A stretch of DNA of 64,000 nt from an uncultured Alphaproteobacteria bacterium (lineage in GTDB: Bacteria; Pseudomonadota; Alphaproteobacteria; RF32; CAG-239): assembly GCA_934276635.1 (NCBI GenBank), contig CAKQTH010000001.1, forward strand, positions 124,001 to 188,000, given 5' to 3'. This document shows positions 7,970-15,997 of this stretch, piece after piece (within the stretch, counting starts at the first letter, position 1; the number at the start of each line of letters is the position of its first letter). Under the pieces are notes generated by a model that was not told the DNA's origin, ran no database searches, and was given only the letters and a program-made list of their open reading frames with translations. The translations under genes were made by a program, and so were the position numbers.

Positions 7970-9046
7970 TTAGAAATTTGTAACGGTTGGTATTTCTTTT
8001 AGGCTCTTAATGTCTTTCTTTTGCTTATACCATTCAAACAGCCAGTTCCACATTTTATAAATAAATACTTTATCCTCTTTTATATAGCCCAATACATTAG
8101 AAACGAGGAAACAGCGGCAAAACATTCGAGAAACAAATTCTTTTCTCCAATCAAAATATTTAGAGCATTCTGCCACAGTCGGTAAAAACATTTTATCAAA
8201 AAAGACATCAAAAGTGAGTTTTGCGTCCACCAAATTAATCGGGCCAGTTAGACTACTGTTATTTTTTATAAATATGGGGTTATATTTCATTAGTAAAAGG
8301 CGCTGAGAACTCAAAAACCAGAAACATATACTAATATCGCATAAAATTGGATTTATTCCGCACTGGTCTAAATCCCAAAACAACCAATCATATGAATAAT
8401 TAAAATCATATAAATCGCCGTGTGACAACGTTGTCAATGTAATTGAATCCGATTTGAAGTATTCTATTACAGTCGCAATAGATTCTGAAATACTATCAAG
8501 TAAATCAGGTGCCAGTCGTGAAATATCTTGAAGAAGTAGCAAATAATCATTTTGGTAAAAATTTACGGCCCTTCCTTTAAACAAGCGATCTTCAAAAAAA
8601 GTCGCCGAAGGATAGTTGTCTGTTTTTTCAGAGGATTCAATATTTTTTAAATATAGGTGCGATAATTTATTGAAAAATTGTGTGATTTTATTCCTTTTAT
8701 GAATATCTCTATCATACCCTACATACACAAACCCATTCTTTTCTTTTGCTTGAATATATTCATAAACAAGAACTGTCGTCTTGTTTTTTCCAAGAATTGA
8801 GTCCAGTATTTTAGGCGTAGGAAATAAAAGACTAAAATTTTTTAGTCGTATAAAATCACTTTGTGAAAAATTATCATAAAAAAACTTTAAAAAATATTTA
8901 TTATTTTCAATTGTTAGTATTCCGCTTTTTATTTTAGAAGGTCTGTCCTTGTCGAAAAACGGTAGAAAATCAAACCCATGAATTTTATTTTCTATAATTA
9001 AATTGATACATGACGTTAATTGACAATGTGTCACACTTACACTCAT
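7970..9046 (-). CDS. Aminoglycoside/choline-kinase-like phosphotransferase
   Basis: The 358-residue protein is convergent with the cyclase gene (5-base gap) and divergent from the GalT-like gene. It shows the APH/choline kinase catalytic signature: LSHGDLYDFNYSYDW (about 215-229; Brenner-type HGDLxxxN) followed by FWDLDQCGINPILCDIS, with the DFG-equivalent Asp in WDLD. The N-terminal lobe has a plausible lysine strand (KYFLKFFYD). Members phosphorylate aminoglycosides, choline, sugars or other hydroxylated small molecules. Being on the opposite strand, it could be a self-resistance kinase for the cluster product or a biosynthetic kinase. The sequence does not decide. Confidence 0.72.
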   Translation of the reverse strand: MSVSVTHCQLTSCINLIIENKIHGFDFLPFFDKDRPSKIKSGILTIENNKYFLKFFYDNFSQSDFIRLKNFSLLFPTPKILDSILGKNKTTVLVYEYIQAKEKNGFVYVGYDRDIHKRNKITQFFNKLSHLYLKNIESSEKTDNYPSATFFEDRLFKGRAVNFYQNDYLLLLQDISRLAPDLLDSISESIATVIEYFKSDSITLTTLSHGDLYDFNYSYDWLFWDLDQCGINPILCDISICFWFLSSQRLLLMKYNPIFIKNNSSLTGPINLVDAKLTFDVFFDKMFLPTVAECSKYFDWRKEFVSRMFCRCFLVSNVLGYIKEDKVFIYKMWNWLFEWYKQKKDIKSLKEIPTVTNF

Positions 9047-9164
9047 TTGAGCCTTCCATATTTTTTACATATACTTGCTATTATAAATAATTTGTTAGAA
9101 AGACACAAGAATTTTGTATGTTTTTTTTGTTTTTTAGCAGAAAAACTCAAATAAATATTTTATT

Positions 9165-9194
9165 TTGATTGAAATTGGTGTATAATAATATAAA
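9165..9194 (+). promoter_or_regulatory. Candidate sigma70 promoter for the GalT-like gene
   Basis: In the AT-rich divergent interval between the phosphotransferase and the GalT-like gene, TTGATT (9165-9170) and TATAAA (9189-9194) are separated by 18 bases. A TATAAT also lies at 9181. An AAGG ribosome-binding site precedes the ATG at 9216. In such AT-rich sequence chance matches are likely. Confidence 0.4.
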
Positions 9195-9215
9195 TTCATT
9201 TTAAGGTATGAAATC

Positions 9216-10394
9216 ATGCATCGGCAATTTGATACATATACGACCTTTTTCGATTTGGGAATAGATCATGCAGATTTTCCATTCTGTTCGTTGGAGTACT
9301 GTTCTGGTGGATTTAACAAAAAAAGAGCCCATACTAATCGTATTATTTGGAAGAGATTAACTGGACAGGATTTATCAGCAGAAGAAGCTATTCAAGCTGA
9401 TAAGTTTATTCAGGGAATAGGTTATGCTGAACAAAAAAAGAAATTTGAACATTGTGCTTTATGTTCGGATACATTTACGTGTGAACCTCTTGTAGAGTTT
9501 TCTGGAAAATTTAATTATTGGGATTTAGCTTTTCCAACAAGCCCATATACTCCAGCAGGAATTATGATTTATTTAAAAGAACGTAAAAAATTAAGATTAG
9601 AGGTTATTGATGCATTGTCGAAAGAGGCCTTTGAAGAAATTGAGACAATAGCAAACTCCCTTTTTTACATACTAAAAAATGAAATACCCGATCTATGTGG
9701 TGTAAATATACTGTTTCATCAAATTTCGACCTCTCAAGCCTGTTTACATGGGCATGTTGAGCTGATGCTTCACAATATAGACCCTTCTCTTGGATGTTTT
9801 TTAAAGAAACAGCGTCCATTTGATATTTGTGCGAACTACCTAAATAACCAACTTGAAGAAAAAGATAACATATGTTTTTTTACAGAGGGAATTAGATTGA
9901 ATAGTAAATCTTTTTCCGTATTAGAAACAATGAAAATTATTAAAGAATACCGCAATAATACTGTTAATTTATTTAATTTTTTTTCTGAAGTACGTAAAAA
10001 TTACTTTAGTAAAACATCTAAACAAAAAAAGGCAAAAGAATTGCTTTCACAAAAAGGGTTTAATTCTACACAAATTGACCAGATATTATTTGATATAACA
10101 CCGGCCCCAATAAATTGTGTATATTTTACTTACTATAGGAATGAATATTTCATTTCTATTATTCCAGAATTAATTTTAAGATCAATACCATTAAGTAAAA
10201 TCACAGATGATGAATACTTGTTATACAATTTAAAGTATAATGCCATTCAACCACGTGAAGAAAAGTTTTTTTTAGAAGAAAAGCACCCATTAATACGACC
10301 AAGTATAAAATTGAGACAAGCAATGCCTGCTGATAAAAAAATATTAATCTTAAAACAAATCGTTCACAATATATTATCAAAGGAGCGTTTATGA
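9216..10394 (+). CDS. GalT-like (HIT superfamily) nucleotidylyltransferase
   Basis: The 392-residue protein has an apparent zinc-binding Cys pair HCALC (Cys80, Cys83) and a catalytic HGHVE at residues 178-182. In galactose-1-phosphate uridylyltransferases a CxxC pair binds zinc and the active site reads HxHxQ, whereas HIT hydrolases have HxHxH. Here the third position is Glu, closer to the transferase branch. The simplest reading is transfer of an NMP to or from a sugar or cyclitol phosphate. The stop overlaps the next start (ATGATGG region, 4 bases). The C-terminal ~150 residues do not match anything recognised. Confidence 0.6.
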   Translation: MHRQFDTYTTFFDLGIDHADFPFCSLEYCSGGFNKKRAHTNRIIWKRLTGQDLSAEEAIQADKFIQGIGYAEQKKKFEHCALCSDTFTCEPLVEFSGKFNYWDLAFPTSPYTPAGIMIYLKERKKLRLEVIDALSKEAFEEIETIANSLFYILKNEIPDLCGVNILFHQISTSQACLHGHVELMLHNIDPSLGCFLKKQRPFDICANYLNNQLEEKDNICFFTEGIRLNSKSFSVLETMKIIKEYRNNTVNLFNFFSEVRKNYFSKTSKQKKAKELLSQKGFNSTQIDQILFDITPAPINCVYFTYYRNEYFISIIPELILRSIPLSKITDDEYLLYNLKYNAIQPREEKFFLEEKHPLIRPSIKLRQAMPADKKILILKQIVHNILSKERL

Positions 10395-11197
10395 TGGGAT
10401 TTTCTTTTCTTACATTGCCCCATTCACATTTAGTAAAAATAGTTAGTTTATTAGATAACTTGTCTAATGATGAAAAAGGCTTCCTACGTAAAAGTGGGGA
10501 TATTACGATAGACAATGGACATTACTTCATTAAGGAATTGAGAAAAGAACGAATTATTTTTCCTCCAGATCAATACATTAAATTTTATCAGGAGTATTAT
10601 CACAAATTAAATTCCGCTATTGAGACATATCCTTCCTATGGTATGTGGTGTATAGACAATAAAGTATTTGAGGTTCAACCATTTATTGCTAATCAATCTA
10701 TAATGATGAGAGGGACTCTATTGGATTGGAATACCTTAAAAAAGACTTATACAAAAATACTACAAGATATTGATTCAGTTCAAAGAAAATATGGAACAAA
10801 AGATTTTTCTTTCGTTGGAATTGAAACTGCGATTTGGAATTTTTCAACAGATGGACGTCTGTATGATTTTAATCCTGTGCGCCTATATAATGCAAATTGT
10901 CTATTTACCACAACAAATGATCCTGATATGCTAGAAAAAACAAAGTTTCGTAATTTCTCGCCTTTTGGAATGAAGGTTAATTTATTAGCAACAGTTGGAA
11001 TCGCAGTCAAAAATAAAGATTTTATCTTGCAAAATAATCCAAACAATTGGTTTTTGGAGTTAAAATCGATACTTAGGGATAATCTTAAGGCTCAAGATAG
11101 TGAAAAAGTCGATCTACTTGAAAATCAAACTGATTTTCCTAAATGGCATCCGTTACAAATAATAAATAATTTCAACAGGGGGGGAAGAAATGGATAA
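10391..11197 (+). CDS. Uncharacterised protein, possible degenerate kinase fold
   Basis: The 268-residue protein overlaps the GalT-like gene by four bases and the phosphatase-like gene by eight, so it is part of the same translationally coupled run. No family is recognised. The segment FVGIETAIWNFSTDGRLYDF (about 139-158), followed by NPVRLY, is reminiscent of the catalytic-loop and metal-binding strands of protein-kinase-like phosphotransferases. The expected HxD is absent, so a pseudokinase or an unrelated fold are both possible. No signal peptide or membrane segment is visible. Confidence 0.6.
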   Translation: MMGFSFLTLPHSHLVKIVSLLDNLSNDEKGFLRKSGDITIDNGHYFIKELRKERIIFPPDQYIKFYQEYYHKLNSAIETYPSYGMWCIDNKVFEVQPFIANQSIMMRGTLLDWNTLKKTYTKILQDIDSVQRKYGTKDFSFVGIETAIWNFSTDGRLYDFNPVRLYNANCLFTTTNDPDMLEKTKFRNFSPFGMKVNLLATVGIAVKNKDFILQNNPNNWFLELKSILRDNLKAQDSEKVDLLENQTDFPKWHPLQIINNFNRGGRNG

Positions 11198-11926
11198 ATA
11201 TTCGGATTTAGAGAAAATACTGCAAAAATTAATATCCCTTTCTGTTGAAGCTGGAGAACTAGCTAAATCGATTAAAGAAAAAAAAGAATGTGCAGATGAA
11301 GAAATTGAAATTTTTATCCGTAATAATTTAAAAGACTTCAATTATTCATTTATAGGAGAAGAAACAAAACCTTTTATAAATCAAACTTCTAACCGTTGTT
11401 TTGTTGTCGATCCGATTGATGGCAGTCTGAACTATCAGAATGGTGATGAAAATTGGTGTGTTTCTATATCTCTTATGGAGAATGAAGCGCCGCTTCTTGG
11501 GGTTGTTTTTGTTCCTGAAAAACATATGCTTTTTTACGCGCAAAAAACAAAAGGGGCAAAAATCCTTGATTGTCAGAAACATTCCGAAAGCAGTCTTGTT
11601 ATTAAAAAGAAATCAAATTTAATTGAATTATTAGGGGCATCCGACAATTCTACCAAGATCAGAGAAATCTTGCTAAATACTGTTTTAGATAAAAATTATA
11701 TTCGTTTCCGACATACAGGATCCATAGTTGTTGCTTCTTTAAAGCTAATAATGGGGGAGCAAGAGGTATAATATATGGGGGAAAGACTCATTTGCATGAT
11801 ATAGCAGCTGTATGGTTAATTGTTAAAGAAAGCGGTGGGGAAACATTCTTTAATAAGGATAAAGGATTGTTTATTGCGACACAGGATAAAGAGACAATGG
11901 AAAAATTAGAGAGGTTTTATTTATGA
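11190..11926 (+). pseudogene. Inositol-monophosphatase-family gene, frameshifted
   Basis: The first frame gives 193 residues with the IMPase metal-binding motifs FIGEET (54-59) and VVDPIDGSLNY (72-82), ending at TAA 11769. The missing C-terminal part is present in the next frame: reading with one extra base in the G5 run at 11753-11757 gives GGARGIIYGGKTHLHDIAAV and then WLIVKESGGE, the expected C-terminal IMPase core with HDIAA (equivalent to the WDxAA motif). That frame stops at TGA 11924-11926, overlapping the next gene as ATGA. A one-base loss in the G run (or a sequencing error, slippage, or phase variation) is the simplest explanation. Intact, it would dephosphorylate a cyclitol or sugar phosphate. 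Confidence 0.8.
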
Positions 11927-12660
11927 TAAAGGATGCAGAATGGAATAATATAAAAGAAATCGTGGCACAATTGAATATTCCAAATGAGTACAGAGAAGCT
12001 ATCATATTTGGAATAAAGAAAATCTATAACGTTATGCCTTATAAACCCATTTTTATTGGGATATGTGGTAGTGCCGCGCGAGAAGATATTGTTCCAAATT
12101 TTAGTGATGTAGATTTATTATTTATTCATAAAGGAGATGAATCATATAATATTTTAGATCGTTATATCCATAACGGAATAAAAATAGGATTGACGATATT
12201 GCCGTATAATTTTTCAGCGCCACAATACCAAGACAGAAAACCATGGTATTTTTTTCGATGCTTTCAAAAAGGAATTTACAAGAAACTATATGGCGACATT
12301 GATTTATTACCGCACGTTACTTTTGAAAAGCTATATTCGGTGACGGCTGGTGATGTAAATTTAAAATCATTACGAGAAGTTGTTTCAAATGAACTACAAG
12401 AAAATATGATACCAAAATCCTTGAAGCACTGTCATACCATAATGAAAAATATTATTCTTTTGGAGCATAAAAAGGAGCTTGAAGGGTATAAAGTCATACA
12501 TAAATACTTCTATGAGAATTTCGGTACAAATTTTACAAGAGTTCCATCAATTCAAGAATTTATCACTAAAAAAGAAACTCCACAAACAGTAAAAACTGAA
12601 ATAGAGGAGTTTCTAAACGAATTCAATCAGTATTTAGAAGAAAATTTTTCTATTCTCTAA
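11923..12660 (+). CDS. Pol-beta-superfamily nucleotidyltransferase
   Basis: The 245-residue protein has the NTase signature GSAAREDIVPNFSDVDLLFI (about 49-68), giving GS followed by a DxD metal-binding pair. This is the core of aminoglycoside nucleotidyltransferases, KNTase-like and related DNA polymerase beta-fold enzymes. The C-terminal half is helical and unrecognised. Its ATG overlaps the stop of the restored IMPase frame, so it closes the biosynthetic run. Possible jobs are adenylylation of the cluster's small molecule, of an antibiotic, or of a protein. A lone MNT-type toxin is less likely, as no HEPN partner is adjacent. Confidence 0.78.
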   Translation: MIKDAEWNNIKEIVAQLNIPNEYREAIIFGIKKIYNVMPYKPIFIGICGSAAREDIVPNFSDVDLLFIHKGDESYNILDRYIHNGIKIGLTILPYNFSAPQYQDRKPWYFFRCFQKGIYKKLYGDIDLLPHVTFEKLYSVTAGDVNLKSLREVVSNELQENMIPKSLKHCHTIMKNIILLEHKKELEGYKVIHKYFYENFGTNFTRVPSIQEFITKKETPQTVKTEIEEFLNEFNQYLEENFSIL

Positions 12661-12687
12661 CATTTTGCGGACTTCTACAGTTGTGAT

Positions 12688-13350
12688 TTAGTTGTGATTT
12701 ACTCTATGCAAAACAATAGAACGCACATAATGATCTAATCTTTGGTGAAAGGTTTGTTCATCTTGGTCGTTATTTACTATATAAACAAGTTGTTTTCCTT
12801 CTCCTTTATCAGAAACAGTTCCATCTGCATGTAGTATAAGTTTCGGATAATCAAACATCCCTTCTGATTGTTTTTTTGCATCCTTTTGTTGAGTTCTTGT
12901 TGAAATATCTTCCAGTTTTATCGTTAAATCTGCTTTTCGATCGGTGTTTGGAGAATCTGTCCTCAATCGATGATATTCTCTTAAAACCCTTGATTCAAAA
13001 GGAGCATCAATGTACAGTAAAGAAAGTTTTTCACCAAGGATTTTACGTAACACTATGGCATCTGTCGTACTATAAAGTGTATCCATAATAATAGTGTCAT
13101 GAGCATCTGCACTTTCTGCTGCTAGTTTAAGATATTCACGCCAATGATTCTCTAGATCACGACTTATTTCCTGTTTTCGCCAATCATCGTAAGGCAAAGA
13201 ACTGCCTGATTTTTCATAAAGAGTGCGGTATATATTTTTTATTTTGAGATGCTTTATATTTGAAAAAGTATCAACAATATGGTTTACGCCACTACTTTTC
13301 CCAGATTCAGATGGACCAGAAACGAAGATAAATTTATTAATTTTTTGCAT
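12688..13350 (-). CDS. P-loop kinase of unknown substrate
   Basis: The 220-residue protein starts with a beta strand and Walker A (FIFVSGPSESGKSSGVNHIV; GPSESGKS at about 11-18). It continues with a lid-like arginine region (RVLREYHRLRTDSPNTDRKAD) and LSLLYIDAP as the third strand, typical of dephospho-CoA-kinase/AAA_33-like nucleoside or small-molecule kinases. It is convergent with the nucleotidyltransferase gene and may belong to the cargo cluster (a third P-loop kinase) or stand alone. No specific family is assigned. Confidence 0.68.
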   Translation of the reverse strand: MQKINKFIFVSGPSESGKSSGVNHIVDTFSNIKHLKIKNIYRTLYEKSGSSLPYDDWRKQEISRDLENHWREYLKLAAESADAHDTIIMDTLYSTTDAIVLRKILGEKLSLLYIDAPFESRVLREYHRLRTDSPNTDRKADLTIKLEDISTRTQQKDAKKQSEGMFDYPKLILHADGTVSDKGEGKQLVYIVNNDQDEQTFHQRLDHYVRSIVLHRVNHN

Positions 13351-13398
13351 GAGACCTCCACTTCAACCATCAAAGTGTATACTATTTTATATGAAATG

Positions 13399-15993
13399 TC
13401 AAGTAAAACTGCTTTTTTTTATCGCTATTTCGAAAATCGGATATAAATCAAATTCAATTCCGTTAATACCACGTAGAAGGCCTATTTCATCCTCAGTGGC
13501 AACGTCTATTCGGGCTTGTTCCAAGAACAGGCCTTCTTCTTTGCGTTTAAGCTCTTTTTCCTGTACATTCAGTTGTTTTTGAAGTTTCAACTCTACCAAA
13601 CGATCATTTACCTCAGCTATTGAATCTCGTAATTTTTTTACCTCCTGTTTAGCTTCTAAAAGATTTTGTTCCAGAACAGATTTTTGTCGGGTAGCTCTCA
13701 ATTTAATTAAATCTACATCCTCATCAAACTTTCTGGCATTTTCGTTGGCGTAGCGTTCTTTCAGGTCGCGCTGAATTTGGGTATCTAATAAATCTCGTGA
13801 GGATCCCGTCGCTGTTTTAAGCCAGTATGGATTTTTCCTACCTTCTGTCGTGATATCCTCAGTAGGTTGGTTAAGAATTCTAAGGCACTCTTTTTCATCC
13901 AAAATTTGTCCATTTTCATTCTTACCAGTCAGAATGTCATAATCAGCAAGGTATTGTCTCTTTTTATTACGAAGAACCACATTGTAAAAATGAATAAGAG
14001 ATTGTCCTGATTTATTGCTCGCTGTTATGATTCCTTTTTCCGAACAGGCAATTTCATTTAAAATACCTTTGACCAAGATTGAGGTTAGAGTAATCCTGCC
14101 AGCCGCTGGCTTAAAGTCCTTTGACATACCATAACTCCGCCGCCCCACATAAGGTACATTGCGTGTGCCGCTATCATAATAGAATAATTTAGAAACTTCT
14201 TCACTATCTGGTAGGGTCAGGGTTTTCTTCTCGTCATCAATAATGTATTCTGGTCAATTTTCAGAAAAATAGAATTTAACCACTTCCCATAAATCTTTAT
14301 TGATCTTTTCGGTCCTTTCTTCAATATATTTTGGGGATACTGTGACTTTTTCGGCAATATCTTTTGTAAAAGTCGTAAATAATGAGGTCTCAGCAACCGA
14401 AACGATCTTTTCATTCGAAATGCGATTTACCTCCATATTTTCATCAAAATCTGAGCGGATTTCACTTAAATCGCGTCGCTGTTTCAATACATCTTCCAAT
14501 TTCACATCAAAGTTGCCGACAATATCGTCCGACAGGCCGAAAATACCCTGAAATTGTAAAGTTCGTTTGTTAATCAATTCCAAAATACGCACATCAGACA
14601 TGTTTTCCTGACTGAGCAAATTGATAACCAACACATCGGATTGTTGTCCTTGGCGGTGGCAACGACAAATTCGTTGTTCCATCTCAACGGCATTATAAAG
14701 TAAATCATAGTTCACGACAATGGGGCAATATTCTATGTCTAAGCCTTTGGCAGTTGCATCGTTTGTGATAAGAATTTGAATATTTTTATCTTCTCTAAAA
14801 ATGTTCAAAGCATTATCATCTGTGTGTTTTATAATCGAATAATGTTCCTTTAATAACTCTGATAAAACGGATAAAGTGGTCAGATTATCAACAAAAATGA
14901 TGGCTTTTTGCACTTCTTTGCGTGATTTTAAATGCGTAAATGTTGTTTTTAGTGCCTTTAATAATTCTTCCATTTTAGCCGAAACGGAAACATTTAAAGC
15001 CATTTTTTGCATTGTATGTAAAATAATGCGTTCATCAGACGAAGCCCGTTCAATCGGAGCCGACAGCATATTGGCAAAAGCCTGCGGAGAGGAAGAAAGA
15101 GTTCTATAAAATTGTAATGCTAACTGATAATTATACATTTGCGGATAGGCAGTTTTATTATCAAGAGCCAAGTATTTTTCGGTTAAATTATAGAGTTTTT
15201 TTTCATCATTTATCGGACTATAATTGAGAACAACCGGCAAACGTTTAGTAAAATTAACATAAGGTTCAACCTGTCTTTTTAAAGTTCTAAACGCAAATTT
15301 GGATACCCATGATGAAAGTTCGGGATAGTTTTCAGGTTTTCTAAAATACCGGCGATAAAAGCTGTCAGCATCCGGCAAAACACTTTCATCAATAAAATGT
15401 ATCAGTCCGTAAATGTCCATGATACTCATTGTTATCGGTGTCGGTGTTAATAATAGCTTAAAAGCATTGCCGACAGTGTCTTTAATGGCAATAACCGATT
15501 TATTATCCGGCTTAAATAGGAAATCTGCCTCGTCAAATACGGCTAAATCCCAGCGAATACTTTTGATTTTTTCTGCCTCGCGGATGACATCATCGTATGT
15601 GACAATGCAAAGGCCTTTGCTATCGGCGGTATATTCTTCCCATTTGATAACCGGCAGAGTAAATTCTTCATCAAGTTTTTGTTGCCATTGTGCCGTAAGA
15701 TTTTGGGGCAAGACAACCAAAATATGTTCTTTGCCCTCATACCAACGCTGAGCAACCACAAGCAAAGCCTCATAAGTTTTACCGAGAGAACCCTCGTCAC
15801 ATAAAATGCAACCTTTTAACACTGATGAACGCAAAGCAAAACGAGCCGCGGCTATTTGATAAGGTAATACTTTAATTTTTGAAGAAGCATAAACTGCGAC
15901 TAAATTATCGTTGATACGAAAACTTGCCAATCGTCTGGCTTCAGCCATAGCGGCAAATTCGGATGCAAAACGATAAGGCTTAGTCTCTTCCAT
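13399..15993 (-). pseudogene. SNF2-like helicase with coiled-coil tail, interrupted by in-frame TGA
   Basis: The frame runs in phase from ATG 15993 to TAA 13399 (~864 codons) with a single TGA at 14254-14256. The first part (579 residues) has Walker A EGSLGKT (about 66-72), a DEAD box in LAVFDEADFLFK, motif III-like LTPTPI, and motif VI QRICRCHRQGQQ, which place it among SNF2/RapA-like ATPases. The tail after the stop (PEYIIDDEKKTLTLPDSEEV and on) ends in a long charged coiled coil (about LLEAKQEVKKLRDSIAEVN) and has no RBS-preceded start close to the stop. It lies 4 bases downstream of the restored res frame, so it is part of the type III restriction operon. A TGG-to-TGA change would explain the stop. 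Confidence 0.78.
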
Positions 15994-15997
15994 AATC

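Noticed and set aside
12660..13350. NTase and P-loop kinase as a toxin-antitoxin pair
   Set aside because: They are convergent, not co-directional, and neither is small or shows HEPN or antitoxin features.
14254..14256. TGA inside the helicase read as tryptophan (recoded genetic code)
   Set aside because: Many intact genes here end in TGA, tryptophan is TGG throughout, prfB encodes RF2 with the usual UGA-based autoregulation, and an adjacent gene carries a TAG lesion. A nonsense mutation is simpler.
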